The notes under the pieces were generated by a model. It saw nothing but the letters and a program-made list of their open reading frames with translations. It was not told where the DNA came from and did no database searches. From Nitrospina sp. (lineage in GTDB: Bacteria > Nitrospinota > Nitrospinia > Nitrospinales > Nitrospinaceae), in contig SMVT01000109.1 of NCBI GenBank assembly GCA_004357365.1, positions 1-6,106 of the forward strand: 6,106 nt of DNA. Reading direction: 5' to 3'. The position numbers and the translations under genes are program-made. Below, piece by piece: positions 1 through 6,106 of the stretch (the stretch's first letter is position 1; every line of letters starts with the position of its first letter).

Positions 1-317
1 ATATCGTCGACTTCCTAATTTTTGACCGGGAGTTTCCCCGGTCGATACTATACGGTGTCAACCACGCAGAACGGGCCTTGTTCAGGATCACGGGTACGCC
101 AATGGGTACTTTCAACAACGAACTGGAGAGGCAGTTTGGAAAACTTTCCGGCAAGCTCAACTACTCCAACGTGAGCGAAGTCATGTCAATCGGGTTGCAT
201 GAATTTCTGGATGATATCCAATCCGACTTAAACAATCTGGGCAACGCGATTTCCGAAAACTTCTTTGCAATCAAGAAGTTGACAGACTCAAATCGCTCCG
301 GATATCACATTCAATGA
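1..317 (+). CDS. Alpha-E domain protein (DUF403/COG2307), 3' end only
   Basis: The reading frame is open from the left edge (first full codon at position 3) to a TGA at 315-317, giving the C-terminal 104 residues of a family whose members are usually a little over 300 residues. Family-like segments visible are FLIFDREFPRSILYGVNHAE, which matches the conserved 'DREFPRS' region of alpha-E proteins, then ELERQFGKLSGKLNY and GLHEFLDDIQSDLNNLG, both amphipathic helices as expected for this all-helical, Glu-rich fold. A TTG at 78 could be mistaken for a start, but homology continues well upstream of it, so the gene is cut by the window edge. Alpha-E proteins have no established biochemical activity. 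They are known as near-constant neighbours of circularly permuted ATP-grasp ligases, transglutaminase-like proteins and DUF2126 proteins. The downstream DUF2126 gene on the same strand fits that context. The partner ATP-grasp gene would be expected just outside the left edge (inference). Confidence 0.88.
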   Translation, partial: IVDFLIFDREFPRSILYGVNHAERALFRITGTPMGTFNNELERQFGKLSGKLNYSNVSEVMSIGLHEFLDDIQSDLNNLGNAISENFFAIKKLTDSNRSGYHIQ

Positions 318-406
318 CGTTTTATTTGCGATGAAGTCAGGGGCGGAATTGGGGCGGGGTTATTGTTGGATGGAAATCTTTTTCATATTTTGTTACTTAT
401 AACCTT

Positions 407-3400
407 ATGACAATTCAGATTGCGTTATATCATTCGACCCGTTATCGATACGATAAACCCATCCAGCTGGGGCCGCAAACGATCCGCTTACGGCCCGCTC
501 CTCATACGCGGGCTCCAATTCAATCCTATTCTTTAAAAGTTTCGCCAAAAAAACATTTCCTCAATTGGCAACAGGATCCTTTTGGAAATTTTCTGGCGCG
601 CGTTATTTTTCCTGAAAAGATAAAGGAGTTCCAGATTGAAGTGGATCTTGTTGCCGAAATCCGCGCTTTCAATCCGTTTGATTTCTTTTTAGAGGATTAT
701 GCGCAGGCGTTTCCTTTCAAGTACGAACCCTGGTTGGCAGATGAGTTGGAGCCTTATTTGGAGGTTAAAGAAAACGGACCGTTACTCAATCAGTTTCTTA
801 AAACCTTGCCTGAAAGGGAAAAGACGACCAATGATTTTCTGGTCAACGTCAACCGAACGCTGAACGAATATTTAAAGTATATCATTCGTTTGGAACCGGG
901 AATCCAAACCTGCCAGGAAACTCTTCAATTGAAATCCGGATCGTGCAGAGATATGGCTTGGCTCTTATGCCAAATACTCCGCCGCCGCGGTCTGGCCGCC
1001 CGTTTTGCCTCGGGCTATCTGGCCCAGCTGAAACCCGATGTCAAGCCTCTTGACGGACCGCCGGGACCGCAGGAAGACGTAACGGACTTGCACGCTTGGA
1101 CAGAGGTCTATTTGCCAGGAGCGGGGTGGGTGGGGCTCGATCCAACCTCCGGATTTTTTGCCGCCGAAGGGCATATCCCCTTATGTTGTACCCCCAACCC
1201 ATCCAGCGCGGCGCCCATTACCGGAACTATGGAAGCTTGCGAGTCCAATATGGATTTTGAAATGTCCATCGTTCGCATCGAAGAAGACCGCCGCGTGACT
1301 AAGCCTTACGCCGAAGCGCAGTGGGCCGAAATCAACGCCTTGGGGCAAAAGGTGGATCGGGATTTGGAGACGCATGACGCGCGTCTTACGATGGGCGGGG
1401 AACCCACGTTTGTTTCGGTTGACGACCGCGAAAGCGCGGAATGGAAGATTGAGGCGTTGGGCGAGGGAAAAAAAGAACGCGGCAACGACATGCTTTTAAG
1501 GTTAAAAGAACGCTTTGCGCCAGGCGGATTGCTGTTTCACGGGCAGGGGAAATGGTATCCGGGAGAAATATTGCCCCGCTGGTCGTTTAATTGTTACTGG
1601 CGGAAAGACGGCAAACCTATTTGGAAAGACGACTCTCTGTTTGCGGAGTCCGGCAAGGATTATGGTCACGACGTCAAAACCGCGCAACGGTTTATGTCTC
1701 GTCTGGCCCAATCCCTAGGCATTCCCATTCATGCCATTTTGCCTGCAAGAGAGGACGCGGCGTATTATCTTTGGAAAGAGAACCGCCTGCCCATCGAGGG
1801 CGATATCTACAAAACAGATTTGTTTGAAAAAACCGAAAGAAAACGCCTGCAAAAATTGCTGGATAGCCATCTCGCCGATCCGGTGGGTTATGTGTTGCCC
1901 CTGAGTTATTCCCAGAAAAAAAATCAATGGATCAGCAACTTTTGGAAGTTTCGTTCGGATCGTCTCATCTTAACCATCGGCGATTCTCCAATAGGATTGC
2001 GCCTGCCGTTGCACAGTTTGCCCCTTGTGCCGGGGGTGGAAGAAGAAACTTTTGCAAAAAGAAATCCTTTTCAGCAAACCGGCGATCTTCCAGCTATGGA
2101 GTATCGCTTTGTGGATTTAACGTCGGAGGGACCAAAAGCTTCCAAGGCAAGCTCTAAATCCTTCGAGAACGACCCCACAGGTTTAGTCCGACACGCTATA
2201 TGTACGGAGAGCCGGGAAGGCAAGTTGCATTTGTTTTTGCCTCCTATCTCGCATATCGAACATTTTTTGGAATTGGTTGGGCGCATTGCGAATATCGCCA
2301 AACAACTAGACACTCCAGTTGTCCTGGAGGGATACGGTCCTCCAGCCGACCATCGGATTCAGTATTTTAAGATCACGCCCGATCCCGGGGTTTTAGAAAT
2401 CAATATGCAACCCGCCGGAAGCTGGAACGAGTTGGTTGACATCATCCAAACCATCTACGAAGAAGCCCGTTTGGCGCGGCTCACCCCCGAGAAATTTCAA
2501 CCCGACGGGCGGCGCGTCGGCGCCGGGGGAGGACATCACCTTGTCACTGGGGCGGCAATTCCGGAAGACAGTCCTTTTTTGCGGCGTCCGGATTTGCTTA
2601 AAAGTTTAATTATCTTTTGGCAAAACCACCCGTCTTTGTCATACTTTTTTTCATCACTGTTCATTGGGCCAACCAGTCAGGCGCCTCGTATAGACGAAGC
2701 GCGGCACGAATCGCTTTATGAGCTTGAAATCGCCTTTGACCAAATTTCCGAAAAAGAAAAAGTGCCTTATTGGCTGGTCGACCGGTTGTTCCGCAACCTG
2801 CTTACCGACCTAACGGGCAATACCCATCGAGCGGAGTTTTGCATCGATAAGCTCTACAGCCCCGACAGCGATACGGGGCGGTTGGGCCTATTAGAAATGC
2901 GAGGGTTTGAAATGGCCCCTCACCCTCAGATGAGTCTGCTCATGACGCTTTTGGTGCGGGCATGCATAGCCTGTTTTTGGAAAACGCCTTACCGTCAAAA
3001 ACTGATCCGTTGGGGAACCCGTTTGCACGACCAGTTCATGCTTCCTCAGCGACTTTGGGAGGATTTATCCGACGTGATCCAGCTGTTGCGTTCAAACGGA
3101 TATTCTTTTCAGTTGGACTGGTTCCGGCCATTTTTAGAATTCAGATTCCCAAAATACGGGTCGACCCAAATAGGTCCTATCAAATTGGAATTGAGAATGG
3201 CACTCGAGGCGTGGAACGTCATGGGAGAAGAGCTCTACCAGGGAGCCGTGAGCCGGGGCGTGGATGCGGCGGTGGAACGCCTGCAAGTAAAAACAGAAGG
3301 GTTTATTGATTCCCGTTATGTCGTTACCTGCAACGGTCGCCGTCTTCCTTTGAAACCGACTTCCGAAAGTGGGACGTTTATTGCCGGCGTCAGATTTAAA

Positions 3401-3691
3401 GCAATGTCCTACCCGTCCGGCCTGCACCCCACGCTTCCCATCAACTCGCCGCTTGTTTTTGACGTTATCGATATCCGCTATAACCGTTCCATTGGAGGCT
3501 GTACCTATTTTGTCGAACACCAAGGCGGACGCAATGAGGAAGATCTTCCCGCAAGCGCGGAGGCGGCCGAAGCACGATGCCTTTCCCGGTTCCAAACCAT
3601 GGGGCATTCGCCTAATAAATGTAAGATCCCTCCCACCGAGATTAACCCGGAATTCCCTCACACGTTAGACCTTAGAAAAAAGATCACGTAA
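407..3691 (+). CDS. Transglutaminase-like / DUF2126 putative amidoligase fusion protein, complete (1094 aa)
   Basis: Residues 1 to about 90 form a bacterial transglutaminase N-terminal beta domain (start MTIQIALYHSTRYRYDKP, typical of the family). The transglutaminase-like catalytic core follows at about 140-275, with Cys180 in SGSCRDMAW, His229 in DLHAWTEVYLP and Asp245 in GLDPTSG, so the triad is intact. From about residue 318 to the end is DUF2126 (COG4196), classed as a putative amidoligase of the glutamine-synthetase superfamily. Landmarks are GGEPTF at 330-335, HGQGKWYPGE at 378-387, TPDPGVLEIN at 657-666, HRAEFCIDKLYSPD at 807-820 and LLEMRGFEMAPH at 828-839. The length of about 1100 residues is the usual one for this fusion, and the C terminus (NPEFPHTLDLR) is family-like, so the gene is full length. 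ATG 407 is chosen by homology: no alternative ATG, GTG or TTG lies in frame back to the stop at 332, and no clear Shine-Dalgarno precedes it. The substrate is unknown. Likely role: making or remodelling an amide-linked peptide with the alpha-E gene 89 bases upstream. No signal peptide or membrane segment is seen. Confidence 0.93.
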   Translation: MTIQIALYHSTRYRYDKPIQLGPQTIRLRPAPHTRAPIQSYSLKVSPKKHFLNWQQDPFGNFLARVIFPEKIKEFQIEVDLVAEIRAFNPFDFFLEDYAQAFPFKYEPWLADELEPYLEVKENGPLLNQFLKTLPEREKTTNDFLVNVNRTLNEYLKYIIRLEPGIQTCQETLQLKSGSCRDMAWLLCQILRRRGLAARFASGYLAQLKPDVKPLDGPPGPQEDVTDLHAWTEVYLPGAGWVGLDPTSGFFAAEGHIPLCCTPNPSSAAPITGTMEACESNMDFEMSIVRIEEDRRVTKPYAEAQWAEINALGQKVDRDLETHDARLTMGGEPTFVSVDDRESAEWKIEALGEGKKERGNDMLLRLKERFAPGGLLFHGQGKWYPGEILPRWSFNCYWRKDGKPIWKDDSLFAESGKDYGHDVKTAQRFMSRLAQSLGIPIHAILPAREDAAYYLWKENRLPIEGDIYKTDLFEKTERKRLQKLLDSHLADPVGYVLPLSYSQKKNQWISNFWKFRSDRLILTIGDSPIGLRLPLHSLPLVPGVEEETFAKRNPFQQTGDLPAMEYRFVDLTSEGPKASKASSKSFENDPTGLVRHAICTESREGKLHLFLPPISHIEHFLELVGRIANIAKQLDTPVVLEGYGPPADHRIQYFKITPDPGVLEINMQPAGSWNELVDIIQTIYEEARLARLTPEKFQPDGRRVGAGGGHHLVTGAAIPEDSPFLRRPDLLKSLIIFWQNHPSLSYFFSSLFIGPTSQAPRIDEARHESLYELEIAFDQISEKEKVPYWLVDRLFRNLLTDLTGNTHRAEFCIDKLYSPDSDTGRLGLLEMRGFEMAPHPQMSLLMTLLVRACIACFWKTPYRQKLIRWGTRLHDQFMLPQRLWEDLSDVIQLLRSNGYSFQLDWFRPFLEFRFPKYGSTQIGPIKLELRMALEAWNVMGEELYQGAVSRGVDAAVERLQVKTEGFIDSRYVVTCNGRRLPLKPTSESGTFIAGVRFKAMSYPSGLHPTLPINSPLVFDVIDIRYNRSIGGCTYFVEHQGGRNEEDLPASAEAAEARCLSRFQTMGHSPNKCKIPPTEINPEFPHTLDLRKKIT

Positions 3692-3787
3692 GTTAAGAAG
3701 GCAGAAATGCATTTAGGAAGTCCAGAAGAGGCAAGGCCATTTGCTAAGAAAGCTTATGAATTAAATCCTAATGATTCAAAAGCTTAG
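3692..3787 (+). pseudogene. TPR-repeat gene remnant (3' tail of a tetratricopeptide protein)
   Basis: Starting at the codon right after the DUF2126 stop, and in the same frame, 31 sense codons run to a TAG at 3785-3787. The peptide contains MHLGSPEEARPFAKKAYELN followed by PNDSKA. This fits the second helix of a TPR motif: Gly, then Glu-Glu-Ala, then the Ala seven residues later, then Asn-Pro-Asn-Asp. The first helix is mostly missing, so this looks like the last half-repeat of a larger gene whose 5' part is gone. GC is about 36% (35 of 96 bases) and codons are strongly A/T-ending, unlike the two flanking genes. An ATG at 3707 could give a 26-residue peptide, but no ribosome binding site supports this. 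The alternative is chance similarity in a short AT-rich stretch. The fit at several conserved TPR positions makes a remnant more likely, but the fragment is short. Confidence 0.55.
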
Positions 3788-3849
3788 TTTTTGAAGAAAA
3801 TTCCAGGGATTTAAATTCCCAAAAATTTATTTACCGCAAAATAATTTAA

Positions 3850-3877
3850 TTGTTATATGAATAAAAAGAGATAGAAT
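3850..3877 (+). promoter_or_regulatory. Candidate sigma70-type promoter for the downstream fusion gene
   Basis: TTGTTA at 3850-3855 and TAGAAT at 3872-3877 are separated by 16 bases, resembling -35 and -10 hexamers (4 of 6 and 5 of 6 consensus matches). Transcription would begin near 3884, leaving a leader of roughly 40 bases before ATG 3922. The site lies in a 134-base spacer of about 22% GC. In such AT-rich DNA chance matches are frequent, so this is tentative. If real, the amidotransferase/transglutaminase gene has its own promoter and does not depend only on read-through from the DUF2126 gene. Confidence 0.33.
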
Positions 3878-3921
3878 AACTGTAGAAATTTTAAATTATT
3901 AACAAAATATCGAAACGGGAA

Positions 3922-5808
3922 ATGTTCGGAGAAATTCTAGCACTTAATTTTGATTGCCTGGGCTCCCCTACCATCAAGCTCAAGGCCGGCGAAAATTCCA
4001 AGGCCCTTAAAACTCCGGGTTGGGGGTTTGGCTGGTATCCCAACGACGACTACGGGGCCTCCATAATAAAGGACGCCATGGCCAATGACACCCAGGCCTT
4101 GCTGAACGCGCTCCAGGATGGGACCAGTTTTCGTTCCACCATTTTTATGTGCAAGGTGAAGGGGTCGGGCAAAGAATATACCCAGCACGACACTCAGCCG
4201 TTCCGGCAGAGTTTTGGCGGCTACGATTGGCTTTTCCTGCACAACGGCCAGCTGGACCGGACCGCCCTGAAGGAACTGCATAACGATCCGTCCGGTCTTC
4301 TGGAACCTATGGGGAAAACCGATTCCGAGTTGGCGTTCTGCTTCTTGCTGGGCAAACTCCTGGCTGGGTCCGCGAAAGGGTTGACCGACATCAGGGGCAG
4401 CGAACTTTTAGCGTGGATGGAGGAGCTAGACGAGTTGGGGACCGTCGACCTTGTCGTGAGCGACGGCAGGAGCCTGGCCATTTACCACGGGAAAAATTCG
4501 GAGCGTAACCTTTACTTTCACAGAGTGCTGCCTTCCGAAAAGCCGCCCGTTTTCGAGTCCGAGCTGGTTTCCCTAAACTTGGAAGACCCGCGCGATTCGT
4601 TGCGCACCGTTTTCCTGGTTACGTCCTTCCAGTTAGATGGGGCCTCCTTCCAGCCCATGGAGCCCGGGCGTCTCATCATCGTCCGTAGAGGGGCGGTTTA
4701 CTGGGATAGCCTGCCCGCTGAAGCTAAAACCAAGGCTCCGCACACCGTGGCCGAAAATCCCCCGGCGGTAAAAGAAGAGGCCGCGAAGGAAACGGAGCTG
4801 TTCGTTTCCCAGCAGGCGGAGCAATCCCAAACCAGCACGCAAACCGTTGCTGTGGAGGCCACCGTAACGGAAAGCTTTTCGAATATCATCAATATTAAGT
4901 CTCTCACCCATTCTCCGGATGGGATTTCACTGAAATACCGGTCCTACGACATCGCCCACCTTACGGAATACAACTATTCCGTTCCCGTCGAGCACAGTAC
5001 CCATACCTTTCGCCTGAATCCGGTGGAAGACGCGATTCAGGAGGTGGTGCAATCCACGCTGGAACTTTCGGTCGACGGCGAACTGTTGCAATTTGAAGAT
5101 GTATTTGCAAATCAGTCGATTCATTACGATATCACTCATGCCTACACGAAGCTTTTGGTCAAAACCAAAAGCCGGGTCAAGGTCTACTCCTGTTCCCCGG
5201 ACGACCACACCCCGACCATGCGCCGCTCCCAGATTCCGCTTGTGTGGATGCCCTGGCAACGACAGATGATGCTTCCCTATCTGCTACCTCCCGAACTCCC
5301 GGAAACGCAACTCCGGCAGTTGACTGATTTTGCCATGAGTTTTGTGGAGCGCAACGATGCCCATCTGATCGACAGCCTGATGGATATGAATAAGAAGATC
5401 CATGAAGACTTCGCCTACGTTCCTGGCATCACCTTTCTTGAGACCACGGCGTTTGAGGTTTTCTCTATACGAAAGGGCGTATGCCAGGATTTCGCCAACC
5501 TGTTCATATGCCTGTGTCGCTTGCTGAACCTGCCAGCGAGATACCGGGTGGGCTATATTTACACGGGAGGCGATTATGAAAACAAACTCCAGTCCGATGC
5601 CTCCCACGCCTGGGTGGAAGTGTATCTACCATATTTAGGCTGGCGTGGGTTCGACCCCACCAACGGCTGTATGGTGGCGCAGGATCATATACGCGTGGCC
5701 TGCGGAAGAAACTATCGGGACGCCACGCCCGTCAGCGGAACCATTTTTAAGGGCGGAGGTACCGAGCAACTCAAGGTCGAAGTCCAGATCAAGGAAGTTT
5801 CAGTTTGA
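3922..5808 (+). CDS. Class II glutamine amidotransferase-like (nucleophile lacking) / transglutaminase-like fusion protein (628 aa)
   Basis: Residues 1 to about 260 resemble a YafJ-type class II glutamine amidotransferase (NTN-hydrolase fold): EILALN near the N terminus, GWGFGWY at 33-39, HDTQPF at 89-94, LHNGQ at 106-110 and KTDSE at 132-136. These keep the oxyanion-hole Asn-Gly (108-109) and the glutamine-contacting Asp (134). However, the protein begins Met-Phe-Gly-Glu where active members begin Met-Cys, and Lys78 stands where the substrate-carboxylate Arg is expected. This half is therefore probably a catalytically dead or ligand-binding domain. About 265-330 is an Ala/Glu/Gln/Thr-rich linker. 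About 337-425 is a bacterial transglutaminase N-terminal beta domain, followed by a core with Cys521 (GVCQDFA), His562 (SHAWVEVYLP) and Asp578 (GFDPTNG), all present. ATG 3922 is the only usual start codon after the in-frame stop at 3892. GGGA sits only one base upstream of it, an unusually tight Shine-Dalgarno. The likely role is with the upstream alpha-E and DUF2126 proteins. No export signal is seen. Confidence 0.9.
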   Translation: MFGEILALNFDCLGSPTIKLKAGENSKALKTPGWGFGWYPNDDYGASIIKDAMANDTQALLNALQDGTSFRSTIFMCKVKGSGKEYTQHDTQPFRQSFGGYDWLFLHNGQLDRTALKELHNDPSGLLEPMGKTDSELAFCFLLGKLLAGSAKGLTDIRGSELLAWMEELDELGTVDLVVSDGRSLAIYHGKNSERNLYFHRVLPSEKPPVFESELVSLNLEDPRDSLRTVFLVTSFQLDGASFQPMEPGRLIIVRRGAVYWDSLPAEAKTKAPHTVAENPPAVKEEAAKETELFVSQQAEQSQTSTQTVAVEATVTESFSNIINIKSLTHSPDGISLKYRSYDIAHLTEYNYSVPVEHSTHTFRLNPVEDAIQEVVQSTLELSVDGELLQFEDVFANQSIHYDITHAYTKLLVKTKSRVKVYSCSPDDHTPTMRRSQIPLVWMPWQRQMMLPYLLPPELPETQLRQLTDFAMSFVERNDAHLIDSLMDMNKKIHEDFAYVPGITFLETTAFEVFSIRKGVCQDFANLFICLCRLLNLPARYRVGYIYTGGDYENKLQSDASHAWVEVYLPYLGWRGFDPTNGCMVAQDHIRVACGRNYRDATPVSGTIFKGGGTEQLKVEVQIKEVSV

Positions 5809-5928
5809 GCCGGTTTTTTTGAATCTCACCCGTCCCTTCTCAATCGATAATAGAACTGAGACCTTTCAAAAAGATAAATCCGAGGAGTTGCTCAGTATGG
5901 TGAGCTGCCTTCTAAAGGCCAAGAATAC

Positions 5929-5955
5929 AAAAAACCGGGAGCGCTAAGGCCCCCG
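5929..5955 (-). terminator. Rho-independent terminator of the minus-strand gene
   Basis: Read on the minus strand, CGGGGGC (5955-5949) pairs with GCTCCCG (5942-5936) through seven pairs including one G-U, around a six-base loop. One base later comes a run of six T (5934-5929). It begins 24 bases past the TAA of the minus-strand gene at 5980-5982. On the plus strand the same stem has an A-C mismatch and no T run after it, so it should act mainly in the minus direction. Confidence 0.8.
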
Positions 5956-5979
5956 ACATATGTCACTGTTCCTCGGACA

Positions 5980-6106
5980 TTACGTCTTTCGGGATTCCTC
6001 TGGTTTCTGGGGCTGTTGGCTTTCACCGCCAGACTGGTCCTGATTCTGTTGGCTTTCACCGCCAGACTGGTCCTGATTCTGTTGGCTTTCACCGCCAGAC
6101 TGGTCC
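5980..6106 (-). CDS. C-terminal end of an unidentified protein with an 11-residue Q/G/S-rich repeat (partial)
   Basis: On the minus strand a frame is open from the right edge (first full codon at 6105-6103) to a TAA at 5982-5980, giving 41 residues. The peptide is two full copies and one partial copy (first nine residues) of DQSGGESQQNQ, then the tail PQKPEESRKT. It is hydrophilic and low in complexity, with no hydrophobic core, so it is likely a disordered tail of a protein that continues off the window. This frame is preferred because a strong terminator sits 24 bases after its stop. Of the other two minus frames, one stops inside the repeat and the other runs straight through the terminator. 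The function cannot be told from the tail. The gene is convergent with the transglutaminase gene, so it is probably not part of that operon. Confidence 0.72.
   Translation of the reverse strand, partial: DQSGGESQQNQDQSGGESQQNQDQSGGESQQPQKPEESRKT
6013..6106. repeat. 33-bp perfect tandem repeat, at least 2.8 copies, running off the window
   Basis: Copies occupy 6013-6045, 6046-6078 and 6079-6106 (28 bases, cut by the window edge). They are identical wherever they overlap, including at synonymous positions of the minus-strand reading frame. The unit is a multiple of three, so each copy encodes the 11 residues DQSGGESQQNQ without shifting the frame. Identity at silent sites points to recent slippage or unequal recombination, and copy number may vary between strains (inference). 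Confidence 0.95.

Noticed and set aside
24..43. Perfect 7-bp inverted repeat (GACCGGG / CCCGGTC) with a six-base loop
   Set aside because: It falls inside the conserved DREFPRS coding stretch of the alpha-E gene and has no T run after it; codon choice explains it.
340..357. Direct repeat GGGGCGG, two copies with 11-base period, ahead of the DUF2126 gene
   Set aside because: It is too short and simple in sequence to claim an operator without comparison to relatives.
363..391. Possible promoter TTGTTG-17-TATTTT before ATG 407
   Set aside because: Hexamer matches are weak (3 and 4 of 6), and the 89-base gap is compatible with simple co-transcription from the alpha-E gene.
3134..3661. A 175-codon open frame on the minus strand inside the DUF2126 gene
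   Set aside because: It lies wholly antisense to strongly family-like DUF2126 sequence, shows no recognisable motif, and is the expected shadow of a long gene.
5804..5820. T7 run after the plus-strand fusion gene as an intrinsic terminator
   Set aside because: No stable GC-rich stem precedes it; only a distant CTCAA/TTGAG pairing with about a 30-base loop is possible.
5645..5947. Plus-strand 100-codon open frame overlapping the end of the transglutaminase gene
   Set aside because: It begins inside the conserved transglutaminase core in another frame and ends in the minus-strand terminator stem, with no family-like sequence.
5892..6092. Minus-strand open frame starting MKANRIRTSLAV across the 33-bp repeat
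   Set aside because: It runs straight through the terminator at 5929-5955. The neighbouring frame ends at 5980, just before that terminator, and is open to the window edge.
6013..6106. The repeats as a CRISPR array
   Set aside because: The 33-bp units are directly adjacent with no spacers and keep an open reading frame, so this is a coding tandem repeat.

Overview
The window reads as a bacterial chromosome segment carrying part of a conserved but poorly understood peptide-modification gene cluster. The coding DNA is moderate in GC. None of the proteins shows a signal peptide or membrane segment, so the products are expected in the cytoplasm. The sequence alone does not fix the taxon. Clusters of this family content are known from proteobacteria, cyanobacteria and other mostly Gram-negative lineages.

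Plus strand, left to right. Positions 1-317 hold the last 104 codons of an alpha-E (DUF403) protein. After an 89-base gap, 407-3691 encodes a complete 1094-residue protein with an N-terminal transglutaminase-like module (Cys180/His229/Asp245) and a long C-terminal DUF2126 putative amidoligase. Directly after its stop codon, 3692-3787 reads in the same frame as the last half of a TPR repeat ending in its own stop. This is a gene remnant of about 36% GC, followed by a spacer of about 22% GC that contains a plausible promoter. Positions 3922-5808 encode a complete 628-residue fusion: an N-terminal class II glutamine amidotransferase (NTN-hydrolase) domain, a low-complexity linker, and a second transglutaminase module with an intact triad (Cys521/His562/Asp578). 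The amidotransferase domain lacks the cysteine at residue 2 that is normally the nucleophile.

A convergent minus-strand gene enters from the right edge. Only its last 41 codons are present (5980-6106). They encode an 11-residue Gln/Gly/Ser-rich repeat from a perfect 33-bp tandem repeat. A Rho-independent terminator lies just past its stop codon (5929-5955).

Working model (inference from family knowledge): alpha-E proteins, DUF2126 amidoligases and transglutaminase-like cysteine peptidases co-occur, usually with a circularly permuted ATP-grasp ligase that would lie upstream of this window. The ligases would build amide or peptide linkages, and the transglutaminase-fold enzymes would cleave or transfer them. 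The unusual elements here are the second transglutaminase fused to an apparently inactive glutaminase domain, and the TPR gene scar between the two large genes.
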